Shown here: piece by piece, positions 23,804 through 36,480 of the stretch
Layout of the letters: every line of letters starts with the position of its first letter
Position numbering within the stretch: the first letter of the stretch is position 1
Assembly (NCBI RefSeq): GCF_964204645.1
Contig: NC_134033.1
Location: 5,986,231 to 6,050,230 of the forward strand
Direction: 5' to 3'
DNA length: 64,000 nt
DNA from: Tubulanus polymorphus
Lineage: Eukaryota > Nemertea > Palaeonemertea > Tubulaniformes > Tubulanidae
The notes under the pieces: model-generated
Database searches by the model: none
What the model was told of the DNA's origin: nothing
What the model saw: only the letters and a program-made list of their open reading frames with translations
Position numbers and translations under genes: made by a program

Positions 23804-23888
23804 CGTACCATCGATTTGTATTCCTTCAGTTAATGCAGCGATACTCTGTATCACTGAATTCGCAAAGCACGTATTGCCTAGGTTCTCC
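23804..23888 (-). pseudogene. Captured ubiquitin-specific protease exon (catalytic Cys box)
   Basis: The minus-strand reading NLGNTCFANSVIQSIAALT is the cysteine-box signature of USP-family deubiquitinases (NLGNTC with the active cysteine). The fragment is bounded by an acceptor-like AG and a donor-like GATG|gtacgt, as if a host exon with its intron borders was copied into the element. Only about 28 codons remain, so it cannot be an enzyme by itself. Confidence 0.65.
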
Positions 23889-24654
23889 GCAAAAACCGTA
23901 AAGTTTCCCAAGTCTCCGTTTCTACCTAACGCATGCGCATTAGTCAGTGCTGGAATTGCTCTAAGTCGAGAAATCGGCACATTGCGCATGCGGCACTACA
24001 TGTGAGCTACATGTAACCTTTAATGACTAATAGTCGCTGTAGTTTCCATTAGGTTCGAATCCCGTAAAAATATTGATCTTATTTACGCTGGTTCATCTTA
24101 TAAGCGGCGCTATCAGATTCGAAACCCGAAAATTACTGATCGTATTTCAAGCGTTACGACATGAACTTTGATGATTAAAGTGTCACTGGGTTATTGTTTG
24201 CCGAGTAAAAAAGTGATAGCATCCCGAATATGAAATAATGAACTTTGATAGTCCCAGGATTTACTTTTAAGTGCTATTAGGTTCGAATCTCGAATGTGTA
24301 GCAGAAAAATACATTCATCCTTTATAATATACCGATATATATCTTAGATTTTTAGCTTATGGCAAGACCACTTGAACACCTGTCATTCCCAAAAATACAA
24401 ATGATCCTCTAAGAGGATCATGAAGAGTCTTAAGTGACCAAACAAACTGTGCCTTCCCGCTGCGCAAAAGTTCACGCAGGTTCATTCCGTTATAGTTCTA
24501 TGTTTCAGCGTTCTGACATGACCCAGTTTAGGAAAAAATACACATGTAGCGACGCATGCACACGCGACCAATTTCTGGACTTATAGGATTTCCCCAACAC
24601 TTCCTAATGCGCATGCGTTATAAACAGAGACTTGGGAAACTTTACGGTTTTTGC
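23889..24654. mobile_element. Nested transposon (766 bp, 9-bp TSD)
   Basis: The inverted termini GCAAAAACCGTAAAGTTTCC match over about 28 bases. The flanking 9-bp direct repeats AGGTTCTCC are at 23880-23888 and 24655-24663. Element 1 keeps the empty site with one copy of this 9-mer near 7397-7405. The TIRs differ from those of the host element, so it is a second Mutator-like family. There is no transposase. Two tRNA-B-box-like strings (GGTTCGAATCCC and a variant) occur inside. Confidence 0.75.
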
Positions 24655-25000
24655 AGGTTCTCCATTATTTGGAACAGTATCGTTAAGTTGTTGACTGGCG
24701 ATATAATAAATTATCAAATACTAATTCCCGGTGTTGAAAACCTGGGTCCGGTGCCCTGTCCGACAGTGGGTATCCCCGTGGGAAAACCCCGTTTACTATT
24801 TATAGTAAAAATGAAGAAATTCCGCGTTTTTGGAAAATTCCGCGATTCCGTCTTTCCGCGATATGACAACACCGGTGCTTCACTGCATCAAAAGCAGTTG
24901 CTAGCTTTGCGGCCGCAGAATGTTCGTTCAGGTAGAAATTTATTTCATCCGAATATCGAAAAAGCGCTATTGATAGATGAAGGTAAACAAAAAGAATTAT

Positions 25001-28000
25001 GCGTTCAGTACCATGAATCTTCTTGATCCCGGTACTCAACAGATCGAGGGAACCTTCTAGTATTTTTTCAAAATCAGCACGTTAGGCCGAAAGTACGCTA
25101 ATTTCTTGAATATCGTTACTTCATTAATCTTTTCTTAAAAAAAAAAAACGATACAAATCATCGGTTTTCAATAACTTAGAGCTGAAGAGGGGTAACTTGC
25201 GAATGTGGGCAACCAAATAACGTTGAAGCATGGAAAAGATCGTACATTTCCTAAGTGGACACCCCTTCCATTGACCATGAATCTGCTCTTGATCAAGCGG
25301 ATCCCTGTAGTCAGGCAGAAACAAATATTCCGGCGGTAGAAGGACATTAACGCTGTGGAGCTCCAACTAGAATTTGCCAGAGACACGGTAAAACTTCACC
25401 TCAGAACCGAACTGAAGTGTCAAGAACCAGTAGAAGATAACAATTCGTGAAGCTGTGGTTATACAACCGATGGCGCAAGTCGGATATATCATAGTATAGT
25501 GCCTTGGTGTAGAATTAATAAGTTCTGCGGTTAATGTATCAGCGCATTAATACATTGGCGCATGAATACATTGATAATTGGGTATTAATGCGCAGCAAAG
25601 GAACAGTTCATGTAGGTTGACCGACGACTAGTGACAGTCGACTACTGTTGGTTGTTTGTTGGTTGGCCCATTGAAGAGATGATAGAGTGCATATCTCACC
25701 CGCTGGTTGACGGTCGACGGATGACACGATGCAATGTTGTCGTCAATTTATGTACATCGTGGTGACAAAAATGTACATCGTTATGTGTATCGTGGTGACA
25801 AAAATGAGTGACGATAGAGTGCGTAGACCTATATCATCCGCTGGTTGACGGTCGACGGACGACACGTCGCAATGTTGTCGCCAATGTATGTACAAGCATC
25901 GTTGGTTGACTGGTTGACGGGTGACCACAAAACACAAACAAACAAGAGAAGTAAATCTAAACCGAAACAGTAAACTATAAGCATCAGCTGCGAAAGTTTT
26001 ATTTTTGATTTTGAAAAAAAAAAGAGCCGGCACGTATCGACGTCGTTCTGTAGCAATGTGAACAATGCCATATTTCATAGTCCCCACGTTTGTTTTTTGG
26101 GAGGCGCATCTCACGATGACAGTGATGAAGTTAAATAATGAATCTCCTGTGAATTTGAATGCTTAACCGTGTTGAAACTAATATCAGAGAACTGGAATTG
26201 ACTAAAGAAAAATAGAAATGCAATTTGTATTTTAAGTAAGGGATTTATTGTGTTTGGTCACGTGGTGTGTTTGGTGTATGAGGTAAATAGATCGTTAATA
26301 GTTAATTTGTCGGTTGGTAGATACGTCGACACGTTGACACATGGAATGTTAATGGCTGGCGATGTGAATGTGTCGACATGACAACTTTCTTTGGGATACA
26401 CATAAACCGAACAACGCAGTAAGCATACGCGAAGGAACTATACTATGCAATACCCTACTTGAGCCCAACCGATGGGGAAGATGTTTTAATTCATAAAACC
26501 TAAGAACTTTCATAATTTGACCAAAACGTACATACCTATTCAGGCGCTGGCTGTTGCTCGTCGAAACTTTTTCTCGGATAACCAAGTCAGACATCCGTAG
26601 AGAAAATTAATCGAATAAATATTATATACACCGAAAGCTGTTTTTAAATAATGTGACATTTGCTCAATTCACTCATTCGCACAAGAAAAATTAACATATG
26701 TTCACTACTTTAAAAAAGTTGACGTTAACAAATAAGTCACCTGTTACCAGTTAGTTAAATGTCACCAAACGTTATTGTGATGACCTGTCGAAATAGTGTT
26801 CATTGATTAATTTCGAAATTAATTCCGATGAATAAACTAATGAAAATGTATTAAACTTGTTCGGGACGTGCTTTTGTCGTTCATATTGACGTTTAATCGA
26901 TAACTCGTTGGTTAATAATGATGCAATCAAAAGAAAAAATGAGGTAAGTATTATACATTCTTGATCAATTTTAGAAAGAGAAAATGCTGATTCTATAAAT
27001 TCATACAAATTATGTCTAATTATAAGTTGCGCTTTCTGACTTCAGAATGGTACACCACTTACTAAAACACGGCTAGCTTCTGGTCTGTAGCAGTCGGTTT
27101 ATCGGCGGACAAGGATTTGAGGGATGGGATGCATATATAATGACGGGGGTCAGGAAATTCTTTAAAATTAGATGCGGGGAGACGCGTTCTAGGCTAGGGT
27201 TATATTAGTGACACAGAAATCGATGAGGACGACCATATGAAAATAACAAAGGACACAATCGTAGTTCCAGCTGCTCATTGTCCGGTGACTAGAGTTTGAC
27301 GATTGTTTTGCTGCAAATCTTCAAGCGATCATTGGCGTCTTGTGGCTTGGCGTTTTGGTCTCGTCGTCGTTAGAGCCACACGACTCAGGCAACGTTGGAT
27401 ACATTCGACTGGAACATGTTTGCGACTAACGTTGCGACACCGTTCCCTGGATCATTCAATTCAGTGTTTATGCGTCTCCATGTTTCCCTGTTAACTTGCA
27501 TCACGTTGGGCTTTAGGCATCACAGGCGCAGATGATAGTGATTCTCTATCATCTTGTACGTACGTTCTAGACTGCAAGTATTTGTGTATGGAGGGTGAAC
27601 TCTGAGTCGAGTTTCAGTGAAAAAGTCAAACCCAATTGTTTGGTTAAATTGCTATTAGTGACGTCATGTTTTTAATAGAGACAACAATGCAAACATGCAG
27701 CAATCAATCTGCCGTCTGTGCCCACCTGGTCAGTCAATTACCTTTTCTATGGCGAAGTCTAGACGAATACATTCTTTACAAACGGTGAATGTCTGACTAA
27801 TATGCATGGTTCAGAGAAGACACCCTGAATGATGTTCAAAGAAAGATGTCCGGGGTACCTGGACGAACATTTTTTGGTAAAATAGCGAATGCCTGTCGCA
27901 CGTTTAAGGGGGATATCTACAGACCACAATTCAAACTTAACCGTTTAATCGGTATTGCGTGGTTAACCACGTTGGGCATGCGTGAAATTAAGGGACACAT

Positions 28001-29345
28001 TCGTATTTCACCTCATTCTTATAAAGATCGCCGGCCCCAAAAGATACGAATCCAGATGAGTTGACTGCACAGTACGATACGGTTGCTTGCTACTTATTGT
28101 TATATTTCTAGGCTAATTTACCAAAAAAAAACATCGGAGGGGCGATAGATCATTTTGAAGGGTCTTTTCGAGAACTTCAAAAAAGTTCACAATCCTTTGA
28201 TCACAGGGCTCGGCGGCTACGTATGTCCGAAGAGTAAAATATAGACTAATACGAATGATCCAGTGTTTTGTTGTTGCCAGTATCTATGGTATTGTGGCTG
28301 ATTCGGGCCATACTAAAAAGTTCAAAAAGTTTGGTTTTCTCGTGCGAGAATTCAAAAAGTTGTTTCAGGGGTTCTGTTGATTATTGCATAAACACTTATC
28401 TATCAATTTGTAATTAATGAGGGTCAAGTTCAATATATGCGGTATACTTGTGATATTTTGCGTTGGAGTTGGACGTGAAATGGTAATTCATAATAGTGTG
28501 TATATGAAATTAACACTTTCAATATGGATTTATTTTATCTATATCTCATACATGACCTCAATTTGTACGTAGTTTGTACGTGGTAATATTCTATGGGTTA
28601 GATTTTGTTTGAATATTTTGGTGTCAGTGTTAAAGATTTCACTGTGCATTAACTGGTATTTCTTCTCCCAGTATTAGATTCATATATTGATATGTTTAAC
28701 AAAAATTTATATAATGGAAAATCTAATTTTAAAACAAATAAACTGAAACTGTTCAGAACTGGAAAGTTGACAGCTTTTTGTTTTATTTTCGTGTTTGGAT
28801 GGATTACTCACGTATTTCATTATTTTCATTTTGTCTTCAGTAGGAATTGAAAGCGATAGGCATGATGATGTTGTATCCACTATATCAGTGCTAAGTGACA
28901 ATTGGGTTCGAGTGTGTCCTGCTGGCTGCTTATTATGCGTCCCATTGTGAGGTTAGATGAATTATCCAATAGGGTTAGTCTAGGCTTGGTAAACCAAGAT
29001 CCAAGCGACGTTAAAGCCAAAACAAACAAACAAGCAACCTAGCCTTGTTCTTGACTTTTGATTAACTCTTGACAAAAATGAAATCATATGTGACTTAACG
29101 CATTTTCGTATCCTTAATTTGGACTTCGCCTGTAACCATCCTAGTTGGCCTGAGTTAGACGAAGTTTTCTGTAATACTAGTAAGCACCAATAAACTCTCC
29201 AATAGAGCTTGTTATAACGCCATCCCTACAGCGACACCAACTGATTTCCATTGATGATTCTATATTCCAAATTTATTCCAGGCAGCTGTTATACTGCTAA
29301 TATGCAACAAAATGGTTCCGTAGTTTAAGTATGATATGAATAAGC
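25001..29345. other. Long non-coding stretch
   Basis: No gene is supported. A tandem duplication lies at 25690-25910, two copies about 140 bases apart sharing CCGCTGGTTGACGGTCGACGG. A TGGCTGATTCGGGCCA string near 28288 recurs near 41946. Confidence 0.5.
25690..25910. repeat. Tandem duplication
   Basis: Two units share CGCTGGTTGACGGTCGACGGA and GCAATGTTGTCG; GTACATCGTGGTGACAAAAATG is repeated between them. Non-coding. Confidence 0.6.
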
Positions 29346-29960
29346 CTATCCAAATGTGGATAAAAGAACTGAAATTTCCTGTCTCTTGCCTACTGCTGAA
29401 GGCCTGTTAGCCATATTAGCATCATATGTTTCGCGCATATCATGGTTATGTGGTAAATCCAATCCAAATTCTAAAAACCGATCTTCTAACGTATCGCCAG
29501 TCTCCATGCAGATGTTGTGCAGAACAAAAAAAACTAGTAACAAATGTCACAAGTCTTTCCATTTTGCGCATATTAACATACTTCAGTCTTCTTAAACGCC
29601 CTTTCAAGATGCCGGCATTTTCGATCGGAACACGAGTAACGCTATGTTTGAAATCACAATCCTTTTGATTTCTTGTTAAACCACCAGTATCTGTGAACGG
29701 TACCATTACATATTCTCTTAGTTCATATGCCGAGTCAGCGGGCAGATGCGAATTCTGCGGAAATAATGCTACACGGTTATCCTGATTCTGTACAGTAATG
29801 CTTACCTGACAGTTTTTAAAAACACGGGCATCGTGGCTAAGAACCAGGCCATCCAACGTAAACGTGCGTAAATTTGTACTGATGTTCGCAAACAGCGCAT
29901 ACATTCAAAGATTGGAATTTTTTTCTGACATGACAGGATGCCGACACGCTATTAATAGCT
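29346..29960 (-). pseudogene. Harbinger (PIF) transposase, C-terminal half
   Basis: Minus-strand pieces in different frames give CEHQYKFTHVYVGWPGS, HDARVFKNC, ADSAYELREYVMVPF, IENAGILKGRLRRLKY and VLHNICMETGD. These are the DDE-type nuclease blocks of the PIF/Harbinger transposase family (HARBI1-like), in the right order. The D (HDARVF), D (ADSAY) and E (IENA) positions are present. Frameshifts occur near 29840 and 29530, and the N-terminal half is missing. No terminal repeats were found. Confidence 0.85.
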
Positions 29961-30438
29961 TTTGTTCATCGAGAGCTAGAAATCACATCTGAAAGGCCTT
30001 GTTGCAGCATTGAATAGGAACAACTTTTTGCCGTTACGTCTTTCTGTTATTAATTTTATCATACTTTCATTTTTTATTTCTTCGAAGACTTGTTCCTTTT
30101 TTTCTACCATAACGTGTCGAGTCGAGGAGTTTCACCAATAATTTACATTACTATGTATACTACTGGAAAAGCACTAATAGCTTATTATTGTAAGTAGATG
30201 TTTGAGCTCAAAAATGGGATAGAACTGCATTTGGATTGAGCCACACATAGTTTCTGATATATCAACCCGCTTCCGATGAACCCACCCATCTACCATTAAT
30301 TCGGTACAAAGCCTTTCGCGTCCAAGGTAACAATTCATCTGGATCAAATTCAAGTGTTATTAGGTTTAAGCTCTTCTGGCAATTTATGACTTTTTCATGC
30401 AACAAACATTAATTAAGAAGTCAATGAAGAAACATTTT
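29961..30438. other. Spacer between transposase and receptor
   Basis: Nothing recognisable is present. Confidence 0.5.
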
Positions 30439-31383
30439 TTACTTCAGGCAGGCAAATTTCGAACAGAAATATTCGCGAATTTCTCGTCCCAGTAAGAGGT
30501 ATATGTAAAAATTTATGGAATAGTTGCTCAAAAGAAATTGGGTGAATATGTCTAATAGAAATTCTCTTTGATATGGAGGTAGTAGTAAAAATACAGTAAT
30601 AGTGGTTGGAAGTGTAAATATTGCAAATGCGAGTGAAACGGTTACGAGCATTACTGTTGTACGTTTTGATTTTGTTGTTTTTTTATCAGACGAAACAATT
30701 TTTGGTCCTTTGAATAACTAAATTATTATAACTGAATTCGAAATTATAATCAACGTTAAAGTAAAAAGAAAAACGAATAAAGTATACACGAGAAAGCGGG
30801 TGGTTTGGTCGGATAACTCGTAATAGCATCCAAAAAACTGGTCAGAGAATTTCATAATGACAGATGGTTGAATACCTGTTACTAATGCGTTCATTATGTA
30901 AATAATGATAATTGCGATACGGGCGAATCTCGGTGTACATATCAAACGAGCCGTGAACGGGAAGAGCACAACTGCCGCACGTTCTAGAGATATAGCTACT
31001 ACAATCCACGAACTATTGGCACCCATCAATGCCATCACAGATTCATAGATTTGACAACTGATCAGTGAATTCATCAATAATATAGGACCGCCGTTCACGT
31101 GCAAAAGAGCAAACTGTATAACTGGCATCAGCGTAGAATTGGTAAAAAATGTAAAATCACTGATAGACAAAACGATAAGATAGTTAGCGTAAGATAATCT
31201 ACGGAATCTACGATCTATCATTATCAGAAAAGTAGCTGAATTTCCGAAAGCTCCTAACAGGAACATAATGAACAGAATGACCTTAGATACCGTACGGTTC
31301 CTACCAGATTTGTTGGCAATAGACATATGCGCGATGTATCCGTTGTAAGGTCGACCAACATTCTGCATCTTAGTCGAATTCAT
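30439..31383 (-). pseudogene. Rhodopsin-family GPCR with one internal TAG
   Basis: A single intronless frame of 314 codons runs from ATG 31383 to TAA 30439 and shows seven hydrophobic segments. TM1 contains FGNSATFLIM, TM3 ends SLERAAVVLFPF (ERA in place of DRY), and TM7 has NYSINFYIYLLLGREIREYF (NxxxNFYIY in place of NPxxY). The N-terminus carries NST and NRT glycosylation sites. An in-frame TAG at 30718-30720, between TM5 and TM6, is the only interruption; the frame is the same on both sides. The motifs resemble invertebrate orphan or FMRFamide-receptor-like receptors. It may be a young pseudogene, a polymorphic allele or a sequencing error. Confidence 0.8.
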
Positions 31384-34300
31384 GATTGGATTCAGGAGAG
31401 GATTGTCTCTTCACGTAAATGAATGATTCCTTCGTGAAAGAATTAAACATCGATATTAATGAAGTCATATTTATGATAGCTCTGTTCAGCCGTTGTTAGA
31501 AATGAAATCGTGTCCAATTCATTTTCGACCACGGGGTGAAAATCAATTTTCAAAAATCAAGCAAACTATTGTAAATGTTAATTGAGTAGAATGGAAAATG
31601 AATTTGCTTTCAGACGAATAATAGATTGGATTGTGAAGTGCAATAGCTTCTTTCCATGTGGAATTTCCAAAAGCTTCAAAAACAAAAATTTGTTTCAATG
31701 CGGCCTTAAACTAAACAGTTTGTTTCACTTGGCGTATCTGTCCTCTGCAAAAAATTGGCGGAAATTAAGTGTCATATATTTTTCAATGTGGACCGAATCA
31801 GGGAGCAAGGATCTGGGAACTTGAACACACTTAATAAAACTAATACAATCTGAAATTGCCTATTTTAGGGGAACTACAACTGTTATGGTGGAGTTTCCAA
31901 CATTCGTCATGGTTCTCCAGCAATTGTTATGGTGTCTGAATGTCTACCATGGTTGTGTGCAGTGTTGGTAGATCTTCTTACTTGTGTTGTGCCTCTCTCT
32001 CCCCTTCTCCCAATCTCCCTCCCTCCCTGTTACCTTCTAAACTACCACTCAACACAACAAAAAACTGCAAAATATCTCAAGCACAAAAATAAACGATTAA
32101 AGCGTCCAATGATATTTCAAAGGTAGCGCTGAAAGACGCTACAAAACCCATGTTTAAGTTCCGTAACCAATCAATGTCTTGTGACTTAACACTTGGAACA
32201 GTAGGCCTTTTTCGAGTTTGCTCAACTGGAAGAAAAATAATCCGTTTTCTCGTTAGATTGCGCGTTTGAAAATTTTTCTGTCAATCAGTAAGTGTATTTA
32301 TTAAAGCCATTTTGAGAAACATTTACTGTTATTTTCAAATCAATTATTTTTGAAAACTCAAATATTTTCCCATTAACGACGTTTAGATATTTTTCTGCGT
32401 CTAAAATAGATTTCTTCATCATTTTTAAGTTGTTCCTAATTTATCCTTTCTATATCTGACTATAAATGTGCGTCTAACGGTTCAGAAACATACATATACA
32501 TATATCTATGTACGAGTTACGAGGTGTTTTGGCTTAGCCAGACCGTACTGTGAACTGCTACATAATTGTGAGCTGTTTATAGCAGCTCACAATTTATAAT
32601 AGCTCAAAATGCGGTCCCAGCGTCGGTTTTTGTCGTTTGGCGTTGTATTTGCATAATGCAGTTTGGAAAGTTGTATCTGAAAAGTTAATCTTATGTTGCT
32701 GCCATCTGGCGGCGTTTTTTAAACAAATTACGTCACACATACTCTGCGGTATGTCATTTAGTGATTGCTCATGAACAAAAATAGCACATCACAAACCGGT
32801 GAAATATAGAAATGTTATAGAACATCACAAACTGGCAAAATATAGAAATGGATCAGGCTCGAGTCAAATTTGGCCCGTGCCTCATTAGATAGCGTGTTCA
32901 CACGGAAACCACTCTCTCAATACTAAACAATGTTCAAACAGAGCGAAGTAGATCATTTCCGATACCAGGTGCAATTCAAACGCAATCATTGTGCTAAATT
33001 TTGCCTCGGGCCTGGTCCGACGTTTTTGTCGGCCCAAATTTGAACCGGGGCAAACAGGCTCGGGCCCATTTGGCACCCGTGTGAACAGTTATCCCAAACT
33101 TGGCCCAGGCCAAAAACGCTCGTGTGATCGCGGCTATATAATACAAGGGAAGAGAGCCGATATGTTGCTTCTTCCTGTTATACCCAATACCTAAGGGATT
33201 CGAAAGACATACAGCGTTAGTATGTCCTTCCATTGCTGTTCTCCACGTCACTTTTGGTCCATACTTACACCTCAAACCAGTTTAACCGGTGAGAAGGTGT
33301 TGGTTCACGCGCAGTGAATGACTATCCTCAGCATACCTGTGCGCTTTATCATGTTATAATGAAGTAATTTCTGTCAACGAATATGTAGAAAATATATTGA
33401 AACTAAGCAGTCGATGGCGTGAAGATAGGAAATAATCGCAAACATTAAAGCCGGGCGACCATCGAATCACCGTATGATTGCATACGAAACGATGATACGA
33501 TCAAAATCACACTTTTACGATTTCCTCGAGATTCGCTCGCAAAAATCAGTGTAGCAACACGACAATAGAATTTTGAAATCATTGAAATATTTCTCACATC
33601 TACACAAAACTATATTACAAAATGACCAAATAAGGTATACAACAGAAAGAACATGAACAATCATAGATATGGCTGATTTCATTAAGACTCGGTTGAGTGA
33701 GAACAGAGTAGTGATGATATAAGGCTAAAAATGATACCTTGTTTCTACACCTTCTCTACCCACCAAAGTGACCAGGCAGGTGTTTTTTATTTATTTGTCT
33801 AAAAAAACACAGATTTGTGGAAACTCAGCACCCGGCAGGCAGGATTTTATTTTCATTAAAAACAAATTCATGTAACTTTTTTTAAATAAAAAAGATTGAA
33901 ATTTCCAAATATGGATATAAAATGGCAGGGAAAGACCCGAGTTATGACGCCGTTATGACCAACTGACTGCATATTAACGTTTTCAATTACAATTGTCACC
34001 GGTACCAAATAACATGATATTTCATGCAAGTACATGTACATGTACGATGTGAAATGGTTCGACTCGCTCAGTTTTTAATAAAAAAATAACCTATCACTCA
34101 ACACTCAACTCCTTCCGTGGCTCCAAGCATGAGAACAAAGTTCTACATACATTGTAAGTTATTTTTCTAAAATAAGGGCAAACCAATAAGGGCCCAATAG
34201 ATTTTCTATGGACTTGGTAGCATCGTTCAATTCAATCACCGTTAACATCAACGGCCTGCCCTAGCGCTTGCTAAATGCACACTGGATTTCATAAATCACG

Positions 34301-36480
34301 TGAATAGTTGAAGAGCCGTGATTGGTTGGTTGAATACAGTCTTCGAGGCGAACGATCAGCGTAGCCTAACACAAAGGCGAAATCAAACAGGTTGGATCCA
34401 GGCGATTCCGTCGCCGACCCTGAAACACAGGCGATTTTGTCGCCCGATAAAATCGCCCGATGTGCGGGTTACGCCTGCGAATATTTTGAACGAAAATTGT
34501 CGATAGCCAACAGTTCAATGCAAAATGAGATTATCGCAACGGGAACCAGCGCGCTTTTTTTAATTCACCTCTGATTAGCTAAAAAATGATATCTTGTTTC
34601 TCCGCAGCGGCCGGGTCGGAAAATTTATGCTGAAAATTTGTAAAAATGAAATTCTGGCGGCCGGGTCCCTTCGAAAAGCAGGTGTGAAATTAATCTAGAA
34701 ATAAATCCGGCCTGCCGGGTGAATATAAAACTTAATTTGAGCTCATATTCATCGGAGCGACATGCGCACCAATCCACGTACTGGATCAAAGGTTTGATTA
34801 TTTTAAAAGTTAGGTTGAGTATGTGGGGCGAAAACCACTTCGATGCGTAAGATGCTGGCCTATGAGCCATAAGCAGGATACCCCTGGATTTATACGCACA
34901 GCTCAACTCCTGAACGGGTTAAAAAAGTCCCATTCTTATTTTATATATCAATACGCTCAACTCGAGGAAGTAATATTGGGTGACGCGTGACCGACCATTT
35001 TTTGTTGTTGACATCGTTGACAACGATCAAATCAAGTCTACTACGTTGACATCGCCGACATCGCTGACATAATCAAATGTGCATTTTAAATGCTAGTCGA
35101 CATCGCCGACAGTATTGACCAAATGACTACTTAATTTTTAACTTCTGTTGCTTGGATCCCCTATTTATAGTGGCTAAGATCGTGGGCCTGTATTCGCTAA
35201 TACCTGGCTAGGATCGTTGGATTGTATTTGCTAATTCCCAGTGGCCGGGATCGTGGGCCTGTTTTCACAAATCATTACCAATTATTTCGGCCATAATAGT
35301 GCAATATCTGGCCGCTGCACGCACTGCCATTGATTTGTTTTCAATTGTTGCGGACCTTGTAGCGTAGCAACAATGATCCGTTATTTTTCAAAATGGAGTG
35401 ATTGTTCTTTTTAGAAAAACATGACTTAAAAACGTTCACCAGCATAAAACCTTTTTATTTTTCAAGATAGACCATCACAACCAGCAAGAAACTTGTTGGA
35501 AATGTTCTGAAGTTTTCATTCATATAAAATATGATAAACTGTCTTTGAGTTAATTTGCCCGCCGACTTACAGCCCCTGAACATACTATTTCAGACAAAAA
35601 ATGTCAAAGATAAAATATTCTTAAAGGGTAACAAATTTGATATCGTTAAAATGAGCACATTCGAAATATTCTAAAACCGCTTTCAAACGGTCACCAGGCC
35701 ATCGTAAAGCCAACTTAAGCGCGCTGAAAATTTTGTGCATTCGGGCGTAATTATAGTGGGTTTTTATCTTATTTAACGCATAAGTCCCCAAATACAAAGT
35801 TCGTAATCGATCATTTTAGTTTTAAAAAGTATTTGAAAATTATGATCTGAACTTCTGCAATTATTCAGATATCTAAAATCCCCATATTTCGCAATTGAAA
35901 TGCGTTAAAACATCCGTAACCATACAGTCAAAAAGATGCAAAGCTAAACTCGGTTAGAAAATTCGGTTAGTATAACTAAGACAAATAAACATAGCTTTAT
36001 CAACCTGTGATGGTATGAAATTTGTACGTGTAGACTTAAAACTCCTAATTCTGGGATTTTTCCAAAATACAGAAAAATGCTGAGGGACTTTAAAAGTTTA
36101 TCTTATGAACGAACATATTGCTTTTGGATTCCAAATTGAATGCGTAGGCCTACACCTCAGCAGTGAATATTTTAAATGATTTCGTCCGCGCACAAAGGTG
36201 TCTATACTGGTACCGAATCTAGAAAAAAGGATTCCGGCTGAAAGATGACGCAGCATTTTACACGCTATCTTGATTTTAGCAAAAGGAGTTTCTGCGGATT
36301 GGGCAGAAAATATAAATATATATAATAAGTTTATTAATCACATACCTTGTTATGGTTGTTGTTGAATTACAAGATTATTTGCGTCGTCGTCAAAGTCGTG
36401 TCACCAATTGCAATCGCATTAGCCCAAAAGCAGTTACAAAATTCGAAGAACCGCTTAGTATAAATAGCGCTGACAATCAG
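31384..36480. other. Long non-coding stretch
   Basis: No gene is supported. It contains a perfect hairpin (32564-32593, AATTGTGAGCTG arms), dispersed repeats near 33727 and 34584, a short tandem repeat at 35160-35280 (GATCGTGGGCCTGT-TTCGCTAAT) and a lone foldback arm near 35753. Confidence 0.5.
33727..33860. repeat. Dispersed repeat
   Basis: The block AAAAATGATACCTTGTTTCTAC ... GGCAGGCAGGATTTTATTTT resembles 9715-9840 and 34584-34720 (TGATATCTTGTTTCTCCGCAG, GCTGAAAATTTGTAAAAATG). Likely copies of one short element. Confidence 0.45.

Larger units (their letters stand above)
22951..24874. mobile_element. Mutator-like element 2 (1924 bp, 9-bp TSD)
   Basis: It has the same TIRs as element 1 (CGGTGTTGTCATATCGCGG), flanked by GTGCTTCAC at 22942-22950 and 24875-24883. 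It contains the captured ubiquitin-protease exon and a further nested element at 23889-24654, which explains its larger size. There is no transposase. It inserted into a vWA exon. Confidence 0.85.
22933..25000 (-). pseudogene. Second vWA exon, split by a transposon
   Basis: On the minus strand, ALFRYSDEINFYLNEHS (about 24925-24980) continues to AVKH at the edge of the Mutator-like element. It resumes on the other side with CAC ACG G|gtgaaatg, matching the AVRYTG end of exon 8 in the ShK-vWA gene. The 9-bp target duplication lies inside this codon run. A strong acceptor-like tract (tttgtttaccttcatctatcaatag) precedes it. The MIDAS half and the second vWA half were not found. This is a broken paralogue fragment upstream of the intact gene. 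Confidence 0.7.

Noticed and set aside
24048-24064. GGTTCGAATCCC strings resembling a tRNA B box (also near 23098 and 24282)
   Set aside because: No A box or cloverleaf arms at the right distance were found, so no tRNA or clear SINE is called.
24556-25026. Open frame of 156 codons on the plus strand
   Set aside because: It lies across the terminal repeat of Mutator-like element 2 and antisense to the vWA exon; the composition is not protein-like.
28707-28935. Minus-strand frame with a good donor (TAC|gtgagt), Ser/Thr-rich
   Set aside because: No convincing acceptor, no domain and no neighbouring exon; it may be part of the Harbinger element but this could not be supported.
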